IMG/VR virus record: IMGVR_UViG_3300012964_000002 | Location: 1-64,000 of that record | Length of the DNA: 64,000 nucleotides | Strand: one strand, 5' to 3' | From: a virus | Part shown: piece by piece, positions 32,451-40,281 of the stretch | Position numbering within the stretch: the first letter of the stretch is position 1 | Layout: each line of letters starts with the position of its first letter | The notes under the pieces: model-generated | Seen by the model: the letters and a program-made list of their open reading frames with translations, nothing else | Databases searched by the model: none | Told to the model about the DNA's origin: nothing | Position numbers and translations under genes: made by a program

Positions 32451-34120
32451 ACGTCCGCCGCCTCGAGCTCGTGAACGTGCTCGGCCACAAGAGGACCGAG
32501 CTGAACCTCCCGGAGCGCGGCGTGGTTCTCGTGACGGGCCCGAACGGCGCCGGGAAGTCGGCGCTGCCCGAGGCCGCCTCGTACGCGGTCTGGGGAAAGA
32601 CCCTGCGCGGCACGCCGCCCTGGCGCAAGGACGGGTCTCCCGGGACCGTGGCGTGCGCGGCGGACTCCGTGGACGTCACGCGGGAGCGCTCCGGCTCCCG
32701 CGTCGGCCTGAGCTGGAAGGTTCCGGGCGACGAGGACCCGGCCGAGTTCGACACGACCACCAAGGCGCAGGAGGCGCTGGAGCACGTCGTCGGCTCGTGG
32801 GACGTCTGGCGGCGAACGTGCGTGTTCTCCTCCGCGGACGCCTCCCACTTCTCCGGGGCGACCGACGGGGAGCGGAAGCGCTTGCTCGAGGAGATCCTGG
32901 GGCTGGGTCGCTTCGACGTCGCGCTCGCCGCGTGCCGCGCGGACCTCAGGGCGGTGGAGACGCGCCGCTCGGCGGCCGACGGTGACGCGCGGGTCTTGCG
33001 GGAGCGGGTTCAGCGGATGAAGGACAGCCTGGGGCAGGCCCGCGCCTCGCTGCGCGCGCTTCCGGCGGCCCCGCCGCTCCCGACTTCCGCGTCCGCGGAC
33101 CTCCTCCGGCTGAAGCTGGACAAGCTCAGGCAGAGCCGCGCCACCTGCGACCGCGAGCTCGCCACGGCGCAGGCGGCGCTTCGGTCCGCGGAGGCGCGCC
33201 GCGGGGCCGCCGAGAGCACGGTCGCCGCCCTGGAGCGGCAGGCGGCACGCACGAAGGAGAGCGTCTGCCACACCTGCGGGCAGACTATCAACGCGGGGCA
33301 GCGCGCGAAGATCGAGGCGGAGCTGGGCGCCGCGCGCGGGGAGGCGGCGAAGGCCGGAGGAGTCGCCACCGCCGCCGCGGACGAGGTGGCGGAGTCGGTC
33401 AAGGATCTGGAGGCGGAGCGTCAGGACATCGACGAGGCCCTCCACCGCGTCCAGAAGGAGCAGAGCGCCGCGGAGGAGGCGGCCCGCTCCGCGCGGGCGC
33501 GCGAGACCCTGACCGCGCAGGCGGACCAGGCGGAGAAGCACCTCAAGGGCGGGGAAGAGGAGCTGTTCAAGGCCGAGGCCGCGCTTGCCGTCGCCGTCTC
33601 CGAGGCGGCCGTCCTCGGCGCCGTCGAGCAGGTCTTGGGACTGCGCGGCGTGCGGGCGTCCATCCTCGGGCGCGCTCTCTCCGGGCTCGAGGTGGCGGTC
33701 AACGCGCGGGTCGCGCGCCTCTTCCGGGGTGGGGGCGTCGCGGTCGAGCTCAAGGCGTGGTCGGAGAAGAAGACGGGCGGGATCTCCGACGCCATCAGCA
33801 TGGCCGTCTCGGGAGTGGGGGACGGGCACGGGTACAAGGCGGCGAGCCAGGGGCAGCGGCGCCGCCTCGACGTGGCGATGCTCCTCGCTCTCGCGGACGT
33901 CGCGGCCGCGGCGCACGGCGCGCGCGCCGGAACCATCTGGATGGACGAGGTCTTCGACGCGCTGGACCCGGAGGGAGAGGACGCCGTCTGCGGGCTGCTG
34001 CCGGAGATCGCGGCGGAGCGCTGCGTGGTGGTGATCACCCACTCCCCCTCCCTCGTTCAGCGGCTCCCTGCTACGATGCGAGTTCAGGTGGCGGACGGCG
34101 GCAAGCTGTCCGTCTCGTGA
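32447..34120 (+). CDS. sbcC: SbcC/Rad50-type ATPase subunit
   Basis: 557 residues. Walker A GPNGAGKS (31-38); coiled coil at about 165-270 and 285-400; zinc hook CHTC near 274; a signature-like SQGQRRRLDVAM near 462; Walker B IWMDEVFDALDPEG near 500. This is the SMC-like partner of SbcD, shorter than bacterial SbcC. Together they would trim DNA ends. GTG start overlapping the upstream stop. Confidence 0.88.
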   Translation: MNVRRLELVNVLGHKRTELNLPERGVVLVTGPNGAGKSALPEAASYAVWGKTLRGTPPWRKDGSPGTVACAADSVDVTRERSGSRVGLSWKVPGDEDPAEFDTTTKAQEALEHVVGSWDVWRRTCVFSSADASHFSGATDGERKRLLEEILGLGRFDVALAACRADLRAVETRRSAADGDARVLRERVQRMKDSLGQARASLRALPAAPPLPTSASADLLRLKLDKLRQSRATCDRELATAQAALRSAEARRGAAESTVAALERQAARTKESVCHTCGQTINAGQRAKIEAELGAARGEAAKAGGVATAAADEVAESVKDLEAERQDIDEALHRVQKEQSAAEEAARSARARETLTAQADQAEKHLKGGEEELFKAEAALAVAVSEAAVLGAVEQVLGLRGVRASILGRALSGLEVAVNARVARLFRGGGVAVELKAWSEKKTGGISDAISMAVSGVGDGHGYKAASQGQRRRLDVAMLLALADVAAAAHGARAGTIWMDEVFDALDPEGEDAVCGLLPEIAAERCVVVITHSPSLVQRLPATMRVQVADGGKLSVS

Positions 34121-34131
34121 GGAGGTCCGAC

Positions 34132-34323
34132 GTGGACCAGCGCCCCGGCTTCTGCAAGCACGTCAAGGTGTGCCCCGGAGATCCCGAGGAGCGCGTCGTC
34201 AAGTTGCCGTGCGGGAACCACGCGCGGGATGGGGCGGACTTCTGCTACGTGCACGACCCGAAGACGAAGAGGCGGCGCGATGAGAGCGCGGCCCGCGTCT
34301 CGGTGCTGATGCGGGCGCGCTGA
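34132..34323 (+). CDS. small Cys/His hypothetical protein
   Basis: 63 residues with CKHVKVC, CGNHARDG and CYVHD, a possible zinc site, and a basic tail. GTG at 34132 is chosen because AGGAGG lies six bases upstream; the GTG at 34117 has no such site. No family recognised. Confidence 0.5.
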   Translation: MDQRPGFCKHVKVCPGDPEERVVKLPCGNHARDGADFCYVHDPKTKRRRDESAARVSVLMRAR

Positions 34324-34334
34324 GGAGGTGCATC

Positions 34335-35033
34335 GTGGAGCAGCCGAAGGTTCACTGGGTCCCGATCGAGCAGACGCGGCCCCACCCTCGCAACTACCGC
34401 AAGCACCCGGAGGACCAGCTCGAGCACATCGTCGCGTCGCTCCGTCAGCACGGGTTCTACCGCAACGTCGTGCTCGCCCGCGACGGGACGGTCCTCGCCG
34501 GGCACGGCGTGCGCGAGGCGACGGAGAGGATGAAGGGCACGCACCTTCCCGCCATCGTCCTCGACCTCGACCCGAACGACCCCCGCGCGCTGAAGGTGCT
34601 CGCGGGCGATAACGAGATCGGGAAGCTGGCCGAGACGGACGACCGCGCCCTGACCGAGCTCCTGAAGGAGGTTCTCCGGTCCGACGACGCGTTCGGGAAG
34701 CTCTCCGGGACCGGGTTCAACGAGGAGCAGCTCGCGGCGCTCGTCTTCACGACGCGGCCGGCCAGCGAGGTTCAGAGCATGGACGAGGCGGCCGCCTGGG
34801 TCGGGATGCCTGAGTACGAGGAGGGCGGCAGCACGATCAAGCTGGTCATCTCCTTCAAGTCGGACGAGGACCGCGCGCGCTTCCTCGCGGAGACGGGCAT
34901 CCGCATCGACAAGAGCGCCATCAAGGGCAGCACGTGGTCGACGCGCTGGCCGTGGACCGACCGCGAGGACTCCGCGTCCGTGCGCTTCGAGACGAAGGAG
35001 GAGCCCCCGCCCGCGCCTCCCGAGGCGGCGTGA
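34335..35033 (+). CDS. ParB-like nuclease-fold protein
   Basis: 232 residues. HPRNYRKHPEDQLEHIVASL, then TVLAGHGVREATERMKG and a KVLAGDNEIGKLAETDD segment, close to the ParB/SrxN domain of phage proteins that often accompany DNA methyltransferases. Directly followed by the two TAGT-like genes and, further on, a UDG-fold protein and an adenine/cytosine methyltransferase. TGAGGAGGTG lies before GTG. It may recognise or cut non-modified DNA, but this is inference. Confidence 0.7.
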   Translation: MEQPKVHWVPIEQTRPHPRNYRKHPEDQLEHIVASLRQHGFYRNVVLARDGTVLAGHGVREATERMKGTHLPAIVLDLDPNDPRALKVLAGDNEIGKLAETDDRALTELLKEVLRSDDAFGKLSGTGFNEEQLAALVFTTRPASEVQSMDEAAAWVGMPEYEEGGSTIKLVISFKSDEDRARFLAETGIRIDKSAIKGSTWSTRWPWTDREDSASVRFETKEEPPPAPPEAA

Positions 35034-35803
35034 CCGGGGCTCTCCCGCGCTACCCCGTGTACGTGCTCTCCAAGGGCAGGAGCGACCGCTGCCTGACGGC
35101 GAGGTTCCTGCTCCGCGACGGGGTGCCGTTCATCATCGCCGTGGAGCCGCACGAGGCCGACCTGTACGCCGCGGAGTTCGGGCGCGAGCGCCTGCTGATT
35201 CTCCCCTTCCGCGACGCCGGGACCGCCACGCCCGCGAGGAACGCCGTCAAGGAGCGCTCCGTCGCGGCTGGCGACGCGAGGCACTGGCAGCTCGACGACA
35301 ACATCCGAGGAATCCGAGGCTACGTCGACGGCAAGCGCGTCCGGGTGAGGGGCGGGCCGGCGCTCCGCGAGGTCGAGGAGCTGGTGGACGGCTACGAGAA
35401 CGTGGGCATCGCGGGCCTTCAGCACACCGTCTTCCAGGACCGCTCGCGGCCGTTCCTCGTGAACCGTCAGGTCTACTCGTGCGTGCTGGTGGACAACCGT
35501 CTGCCGTTCCGCTGGCGCGGGGTGGCGCACCACGACACCGACTACTCTCTTCAGGTGCTCGTGGCCGGCCACTGCACGATCCTCGTCTGCGCCTTCGGCA
35601 TCGAGAAGGCACAGACCATGTCGATGAAGGGCGGGATGACCGACGCCTACCTGGGCGACGGGAAGCTGCGGAAGGCCCACGAGATCCAGCGGCGGTGGCC
35701 CGGGCGCGGCATCAAGATCGTGCGGCGCAACGGCGTCCCAAGCGCCAGCATGGGGCGCGTCTGGTCGAAGTTCACCACCCCGCTGCGCCCGAGGTCCCCG
35801 TGA
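35030..35803 (+). CDS. TET-associated-glycosyltransferase-like protein (TAGT), copy 1
   Basis: 257 residues. LPRYPVYVLSKGRSDRCLTA at the start, HWQLDDNIRG near 86-95, VGIAGLQHTVF near 124, VYSCVLVDNRLPFRWRG near 147-163, and HDTD (167-170) with SMKGG near 190. These match what I recall of phage TAGT proteins, which add sugars to modified bases. A second copy follows at 35800, overlapping by four bases. This would suit glycosylation of 5-hydroxymethylcytosine or a related base. No TET/JBP dioxygenase was found in the window. Homology is recognised by eye, and the catalytic chemistry is not proven. Confidence 0.7.
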   Translation: MTGALPRYPVYVLSKGRSDRCLTARFLLRDGVPFIIAVEPHEADLYAAEFGRERLLILPFRDAGTATPARNAVKERSVAAGDARHWQLDDNIRGIRGYVDGKRVRVRGGPALREVEELVDGYENVGIAGLQHTVFQDRSRPFLVNRQVYSCVLVDNRLPFRWRGVAHHDTDYSLQVLVAGHCTILVCAFGIEKAQTMSMKGGMTDAYLGDGKLRKAHEIQRRWPGRGIKIVRRNGVPSASMGRVWSKFTTPLRPRSP

Positions 35804-36687
35804 CGCTCCCGCGCTACCCGGTGTACGTGATCTCGAAGGGGCGGCATGACTGCTGCCTGACCGCCCGCGCGTTCGTGAAGGATGGGGTGCCCTTCCGCCT
35901 GGTGGTGGAGCCGCAGGAGCGGGAGCTGTACGCGCGGGAGTTCGGGGGCGGCCCGCTGCTGGTGACGCCCTTCTCGAACCTCGGCCTGGGCTCGATCCCC
36001 GTCCGCAACTTTGTCTGGGAGCACGCGAAGGCTTCCGGCGCGGAGCGGCACTGGATCTTCGACGACAACATCTCCGGCATCTGGCGCCGCTGGAAGGCGC
36101 GGAAGATCCGGTGCGAGGCCGGCGTCGCGCTCGCCGCCTCCGAAGACTTCGTCGACCGCTACGAGAACGTCGCGATCGCGGGCCTCAACTACTACATGTT
36201 CTCGGTGAACAAGACGAAGCAGCCGCCCTTCTACCTGAACGTCCACGTCTACTCGGCGCTGCTGATCCTGAACGACCTGCCGTTCCGCTGGCGCGGCCGC
36301 TACAACGAGGACACCGACCTCTGCCTCCAGGTGCTCTCCGCCGGCTGGTGCACGGTCCTCTTCAACGCCTTCCTCGCGTGGAAGATGACGACCATGACGA
36401 TGAAGGGCGGGAACGCGGCCGAGCTCTACAAGGGCGACGGGCGCCTCAAGATGGCGCGGTCGCTCGAGCGGGCGTGGCCGGGCGTCGTCACGACGCGGCG
36501 CCGCTTCCGCCGCCCGCAGCACGTCGTGAAGGGAGCGTGGCGCGGGTTCGACACGCCGCTCAAGCTCAGGCCGGGCGTGGACCTTTCCGCGCTTCCGAAG
36601 GTGGACGAGCGGGGGATGGAGATCGTCCGCGTGAAGGAGATCCGGAGCGCGGAGCTCAGGCAGATGGTCGAGGAGCGGGAGAGGTGA
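35800..36687 (+). CDS. TET-associated-glycosyltransferase-like protein (TAGT), copy 2
   Basis: 295 residues. Same layout as copy 1: LPRYPVYVISKGRHDCCLTA, HWIFDDNISGI near 84, VAIAGLNYYMF near 124, LPFRWRGRYNEDTD with the acidic triplet at 169-173, and TMKGGNAAELYK near 203. A C-terminal extension of about 40 residues (FDTPLKLRPGVDLSAL onward) distinguishes it. The copies are clearly diverged, so they probably act on different substrates or steps. GTGA overlap upstream, and a GTGA overlap into the first array gene downstream. Confidence 0.72.
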   Translation: MTLPRYPVYVISKGRHDCCLTARAFVKDGVPFRLVVEPQERELYAREFGGGPLLVTPFSNLGLGSIPVRNFVWEHAKASGAERHWIFDDNISGIWRRWKARKIRCEAGVALAASEDFVDRYENVAIAGLNYYMFSVNKTKQPPFYLNVHVYSALLILNDLPFRWRGRYNEDTDLCLQVLSAGWCTVLFNAFLAWKMTTMTMKGGNAAELYKGDGRLKMARSLERAWPGVVTTRRRFRRPQHVVKGAWRGFDTPLKLRPGVDLSALPKVDERGMEIVRVKEIRSAELRQMVEERER

Positions 36688-36920
36688 GCTGGATTTCGCT
36701 GAGCGACGCGGCCGACCGCCTGGGGCTGCTCCCCGACGAGCTTTCCAAGATGATGCTCGTCACGCACCGGAACGGCACGTCCTTGGTGATGCATCCTCCG
36801 CGCAAGTGCTTCAGCGGCAAGATCCGGGTGACGCACGGGCCGCGCGTGTGGGAACCAGACTTGGAGCCGTGGGCCGCGGAAAGGGCGGCGGGGCTGATCC
36901 CGTGGGGAACAATCTCGTGA
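36684..36920 (+). CDS. array paralogue 1: HTH-like small protein
   Basis: 78 residues. First member of a family defined here by a W-I/V-x-L-x-x-A-A start (SWISLSDAADRLGLLPDELS), a variable middle and a helix with WEPDLEPWAAERAAGLIP. The N-terminus resembles the excisionase-type winged HTH; the last helix would complete the fold. GTG start overlapping the TAGT copy 2 stop. Its closing signature is the same as that of the last complete member at 42489 (VWEPDLEPWAA), so those two may be closest relatives. Confidence 0.6.
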   Translation: MSWISLSDAADRLGLLPDELSKMMLVTHRNGTSLVMHPPRKCFSGKIRVTHGPRVWEPDLEPWAAERAAGLIPWGTIS

Positions 36921-37420
36921 GCGGGCTCCGTCCTCTTCGTCCTGTGCTGGTCGGGCAGGCGCCCGGGCCGGGCGGCGCCCCGCTCGGCCCGCTGCGGGGC
37001 GGGCGCGTCGGGCGCCGCCTCGCGGACGCGGCGGGGCTTCCGGAGGAGCGGCTCGCGGAGGTCTTCGAGCTGTGGAACCTCCTCGGCGCCTGGCCGGGCC
37101 GCGCCGGCGAGAAGGGGGACCGCTTCCCGCTCCCGGCCGCCCGCGCGGCCGCGGCGCGCCTGCTGCCTCTCCTTGACGGGCACCACGTCGTCCTGCTGGG
37201 GTGGAACGTCGAGCGTGCGTTCGGGCTGGGAATCGAGGCGCCGCTCCGCTGGCTGCAGCACGAGTGGGCGGAGGGCGAGATGCTGGTCGCCGTTCTGCCC
37301 CACCCGTCGGGCGTGAACCTCTGGTGGAACCGGGCGGAGAACGTCGCGGCGGCGCGCGTGTTCATGCGCGGGCTCGTCGAGCACGCCGCCGACCTGCGCG
37401 AGGGCGCGCCCCGTGCTTGA
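36917..37420 (+). CDS. uracil-DNA-glycosylase-fold protein
   Basis: 167 residues. PVLVGQAPGPGG (motif at 13-17), LWNLLGAWPG, VVLLGWNVERAFG near 90-101 and LPHPSGVNLWWN near 127-138 form the classic UDG-superfamily set: a water-activating GQxPG loop and a HPSG recognition loop. In phages such proteins can act as base-excision enzymes or as enzymes that handle modified bases. It lies in a modification block, between the TAGT-like genes and a DNA methyltransferase. GTG start overlaps the array paralogue. Confidence 0.75.
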   Translation: MSGLRPLRPVLVGQAPGPGGAPLGPLRGGRVGRRLADAAGLPEERLAEVFELWNLLGAWPGRAGEKGDRFPLPAARAAAARLLPLLDGHHVVLLGWNVERAFGLGIEAPLRWLQHEWAEGEMLVAVLPHPSGVNLWWNRAENVAAARVFMRGLVEHAADLREGAPRA

Positions 37421-38201
37421 CGTCCTGCTCGACGCGGGGAAGGGGCAGGGAGCCGTCGTTGTCCACGGCGACGGGATGGAGCTGCTCCGCGCGCGCCCCG
37501 ACCGATCCGCCGGCCTCGTCCTGACCGACCCTCCCTACGACCCGCGGACGCACGAGGGGGCGCGCACGAACCGGGAGGGGGCGGGCGACAAGTCGCCCAT
37601 CCTGTTCGCGCCGTTCTCCGAGGAGCAGGTGCGCGAGCTGGCGCGCGAGGCGTGCCGCGTCACCCGCGCCTGGGTGGTGATGACGCTGGAGTACAGGATG
37701 GCCGTCCACTTGGAGGACGACCCGCCGCCGGGCGTGCGGTTCGTGCGCCTGGGGATCTGGGACAAGCTCCGCACCGGCGCGCCCCAGAAGTCGGGTGACC
37801 GCCCCGGGATGGGGTACGAGGCGGTCGCGATCCTCCACCGCGACGACGTCGGTCGGATGCGCTGGAACGGGCACGGGCGTGACGCGGTCTTCCGCCACGC
37901 CGTCGTGCGCGGCGGGCACCCCACGGAGAAGCCGGTCGGCCTGGGCGTCGAGCTCGTGCGGCTGTTCTCCGACCCGGGCGACGAGGTGATCGATCCCTTC
38001 TGCGGCTCCGGCGCGTTCTTGGAGGCCGCGAAGGTGGAGGGACGTCGCGCGGTCGGCGTCGAGCTCGACCTGGCGTGGGCCAGGAGGGCGGCGCGCCGGC
38101 TCTCCCAGGCGGTCATCGCCGCGCCCGCGGCGCCCCGCGCTGAGCAGCCCGATCTCCTCGTGGTGCCTCGGACGAGGCGCCCCCGTGCCGCCCTTCCTTG
38201 A
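37413..38201 (+). CDS. DNA adenine-N6 or cytosine-N4 methyltransferase
   Basis: 262 residues. The order of motifs is DPPY (39-42), then HPTEKP near 169, then DPFCGSGAF near 195, so it is a beta-class enzyme. DPPY with the FxGxG motif strongly indicates a SAM-dependent amino-methyltransferase; which base it modifies cannot be read from this. The C-terminal 30 residues are basic and Pro/Ala-rich. It starts with a GTG overlapping the UDG-fold gene by eight bases. No restriction partner is adjacent. Confidence 0.88.
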   Translation: MLDVLLDAGKGQGAVVVHGDGMELLRARPDRSAGLVLTDPPYDPRTHEGARTNREGAGDKSPILFAPFSEEQVRELAREACRVTRAWVVMTLEYRMAVHLEDDPPPGVRFVRLGIWDKLRTGAPQKSGDRPGMGYEAVAILHRDDVGRMRWNGHGRDAVFRHAVVRGGHPTEKPVGLGVELVRLFSDPGDEVIDPFCGSGAFLEAAKVEGRRAVGVELDLAWARRAARRLSQAVIAAPAAPRAEQPDLLVVPRTRRPRAALP

Positions 38202-38225
38202 CTTGTCAGAGGTCTCGGCTATGTT
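38198..38225 (+). promoter_or_regulatory. sigma-70-type promoter candidate
   Basis: TTGACT (38198-38203), 16 bases, TATGTT (38220-38225). The likely start site is near 38232, so the next gene (GTG at 38232) may be read from a leaderless or very short-leader mRNA. The -35 overlaps the stop of the methyltransferase gene. Confidence 0.55.
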
Positions 38226-38231
38226 GGTGAT

Positions 38232-38432
38232 GTGCTCGCCATGGGTGCCACCGTCTCCAGCTCCGCGCTTCCGCGCCTCCGCCTCGTGCCGAACGATCTC
38301 GAGGCGCGCCCGCACAACCCGCTGGCGCCGCTCGCGCACGTCGCGTTCTGCTACCGCTGCGCCCTCTTCTGCGTCCCGCTCGGGACGAAGGAGCGCTGCC
38401 CGGAGTGCCAGATGGTGTACCCGCGGGAATAG
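38232..38432 (+). CDS. small zinc-ribbon protein
   Basis: 66 residues (or 63 from the ATG at 38241). CYRCALFCVPLG and CPECQMVY give a zinc ribbon in the second half. The first half is basic. The start follows the promoter at 38198 by only a few bases, and there is no ribosome site, which fits leaderless translation. Function unknown. Confidence 0.5.
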   Translation: MLAMGATVSSSALPRLRLVPNDLEARPHNPLAPLAHVAFCYRCALFCVPLGTKERCPECQMVYPRE

Positions 38433-38459
38433 CGGCACGTTCCGGGCAAGTCTCAGTCC

Positions 38460-38942
38460 ATGAGCCTGCGTCGGAAGCACGGGCACTCTTACGGTTCTGA
38501 CGGCAAGCCGTCCCGCACGTACAAGAGCTGGCAGGCCATGATCGAGCGGTGCACGCGGCCGGCGCACCACGCGTGGTCTAACTACGGGGGGCGCGGAATC
38601 GAGGTCTGCGAGCGATGGCGCTCCTTCGAGGCGTTCCTCGCCGACATGGGCGAACGTCCCGTCGGGAAGACGCTGGACCGCTACCCCAACCGTGACGGAA
38701 ACTACGAGCCCGGCAACTGCCGGTGGGCGACGTGGGCTGAGCAGCGTAGCAACTCCAGGCAGAACCACATGCTGACGTTCCGGGGTGAGGAGTGCACGCT
38801 TACGGAGTGGTCTCGGCGCGTCGACATTGGCAAGTCCACAATACGGCAGCGCTTGCTGAAGGGGTGGAGCGTGGAGGCCGCGCTGACGACGGCACCGTTG
38901 CCGCACGAGCACTGCGGTAGCATCAGAAAGCGGACGTCGTGA
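38460..38942 (+). CDS. HNH-type homing endonuclease-like protein
   Basis: 160 residues. Pattern SWQAMIERCTRP, WSNYGGRGIEVCERWRSFEAF, DMGERPVGKTLDRYPNRDG and YEPGNCRWATWAEQRSN is that of the numerous phage endonucleases with a W-x-x-M start and a NCRWA motif. The C-terminal 50 residues look like a helical DNA-binding part. Codon use is a little less GC-rich than the flanks. It is a selfish nuclease that probably targets related phages. It has its own small gap upstream and a GTGA overlap downstream. Confidence 0.75.
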   Translation: MSLRRKHGHSYGSDGKPSRTYKSWQAMIERCTRPAHHAWSNYGGRGIEVCERWRSFEAFLADMGERPVGKTLDRYPNRDGNYEPGNCRWATWAEQRSNSRQNHMLTFRGEECTLTEWSRRVDIGKSTIRQRLLKGWSVEAALTTAPLPHEHCGSIRKRTS

Positions 38943-39268
38943 GGCAGCGCGGGGCCGTCGTCGGGCGTCTCCCGCGCGGGTGGGTATCGTTGGACGCAGC
39001 GGCCGCGCTCCTCTGCATGGAGCCGTGGCAGTTCTATAAGTGCCTGAGCGACCGCGAGATTTCATTTTACCCGCGGGGGGTTTCGCACTACCGCTGGGGC
39101 GCCGCCAACCTGCTCAACCGCCTGCCCGCGCTCGAGCTCGTAGGCTGGCGCGGCAGCAGGCACCTGTACGACTGGAACACGCGCGAGCACCGCGCGACGC
39201 ACGTGCGGAGGCGCGCCGTCGTGGAGTGGATCGCGCTGCGCGCAGCGCGGCTGCTCTCAGCCGGCTGA
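38939..39268 (+). CDS. array paralogue 2
   Basis: 109 residues. GWVSLDAAAALLCMEPWQFY at the start and THVRRRAVVEWIALRAARLL at the end match the family. The middle (SHYRWGAANLLNRLPALELV) is unlike any other member. GTGA overlap with the HNH gene. Confidence 0.55.
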   Translation: MRQRGAVVGRLPRGWVSLDAAAALLCMEPWQFYKCLSDREISFYPRGVSHYRWGAANLLNRLPALELVGWRGSRHLYDWNTREHRATHVRRRAVVEWIALRAARLLSAG

Positions 39269-39270
39269 GA

Positions 39271-39522
39271 ATGCGCGGCGCGGAGGGCAAGACCTCGGGC
39301 GTGACCGACGACGGATGGATCCCGCTCGAGGAGGCCGCGGAGCGCGCCGGGTTTGCCGACAAGAACGACCTCCTGCGTTCGCTCCCGTCCGTCCTCTTCG
39401 ACGACGCCAGCATGGACCAGGGGCCGACGGAGATCCTCGCAAGCTACCTGGAAAACTGGATGGCGCGCCGCGTCGTCCTGATGCTAGAAGTCGACGCTCC
39501 GGCGGTGAGGTCCCGTGGCTGA
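39271..39522 (+). CDS. array paralogue 3
   Basis: 83 residues from the ATG at 39271, or 73 from the GTG at 39301 (GGAGGG precedes the latter at a long spacing). DDGWIPLEEAAERAGFADKN gives the N-terminal signature; the closing helix is SYLENWMARRVVLML, a weak version of the usual WxARRAAxLL. Overlaps the next member by eight bases. Confidence 0.5.
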   Translation: MRGAEGKTSGVTDDGWIPLEEAAERAGFADKNDLLRSLPSVLFDDASMDQGPTEILASYLENWMARRVVLMLEVDAPAVRSRG

Positions 39523-39931
39523 CGAGTGGATCACGCTGGAGGAGGCGGCCGACGTCCTCCGGACCACGGTCGGGGACCTGGCAACGGAGCTGTCTCGCTC
39601 TGGATCCCTGCTGTCGAGTGGGCAGCTTCCGCCGTCTGTCGAGCTCACGCCGGCGTGGCCGAACGTGCGTGTGTGGCACATCTGGACGCCCAAAGGGATC
39701 GGTGCGCAGGGCAACCGGTTCGACGAGGTCAGCCTGCGGTCGCGCTCGCTCGGCGCGTTCAAGGCCACGCACGTCCACTCCGGGGACCTCGAGGTGTGGG
39801 CCGCCGACCGCGCCGCGCGCCTCGTGAGCACGTGCAAGGTGTGCTTCGGAAAGGGGTTCGTTCCGTCGAAGCCGCCGATGCGAGCGGTGGTTCCGTGCCC
39901 GATGTGCGGCGGATCGGCCAGGCGACCGTGA
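39515..39931 (+). CDS. array paralogue 4 with C-terminal zinc ribbon
   Basis: 138 residues. EWITLEEAADVLRTTVGDLA, then a long variable middle, THVHSGDLEVWAADRAARLV and a zinc ribbon (CKVCFGKGFV, then CPMCGGSA). One of the clearest members: all three modules are intact. GTG start. Confidence 0.6.
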   Translation: MADEWITLEEAADVLRTTVGDLATELSRSGSLLSSGQLPPSVELTPAWPNVRVWHIWTPKGIGAQGNRFDEVSLRSRSLGAFKATHVHSGDLEVWAADRAARLVSTCKVCFGKGFVPSKPPMRAVVPCPMCGGSARRP

Positions 39932-40281
39932 GCGAGTGGCTCACCGTGAAGGCGGCCGCGCGGGAGGCCGGGTACATCGACTGGGTAGACCTCGTGTTCG
40001 ACCTGGAGAGCTCGCTCGCGCCGCCGGGCATGATCTTCGACGTCTCGCTGGTGAAGACGGAGCTGCGCCGCGGGGTGGAGCAGTTCACCGGCACGTACCG
40101 GTGGAGCCCTTATGGGCCCAAGACGTTCATGTTCTCGCACCTGCACGCGGAGGACTTCAGCGCGTGGGTGGCGCGTCGCGCGGAGCGCATGCTGTCGAGC
40201 CGGTGCCGCCGATGCGGGGGAACTGGCCAGGTTGTCAACCAGGGGATCCGGGAGAGGTGCGAGTGCCGCGGCCTTCGATGA
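39928..40281 (+). CDS. array paralogue 5 with C-terminal zinc ribbon
   Basis: 117 residues. SEWLTVKAAAREAGYIDWVD at the start, FSHLHAEDFSAWVARRAERML near 68-90 and CRRCGGTGQVV, CECRG at the end. GTGA-coupled to paralogue 4 and ATGA-coupled to paralogue 6. Confidence 0.58.
   Translation: MSEWLTVKAAAREAGYIDWVDLVFDLESSLAPPGMIFDVSLVKTELRRGVEQFTGTYRWSPYGPKTFMFSHLHAEDFSAWVARRAERMLSSRCRRCGGTGQVVNQGIRERCECRGLR

Noticed and set aside
35030-38201. A TET/JBP dioxygenase next to the TAGT-like genes
   Set aside because: I looked for an HxD...H...R iron/2-oxoglutarate motif among the neighbouring proteins and found none in this window.
38898-38923. TTGCCG ... TAGCAT as a promoter
   Set aside because: The spacing is only 14 bases and the site lies within the HNH coding sequence.
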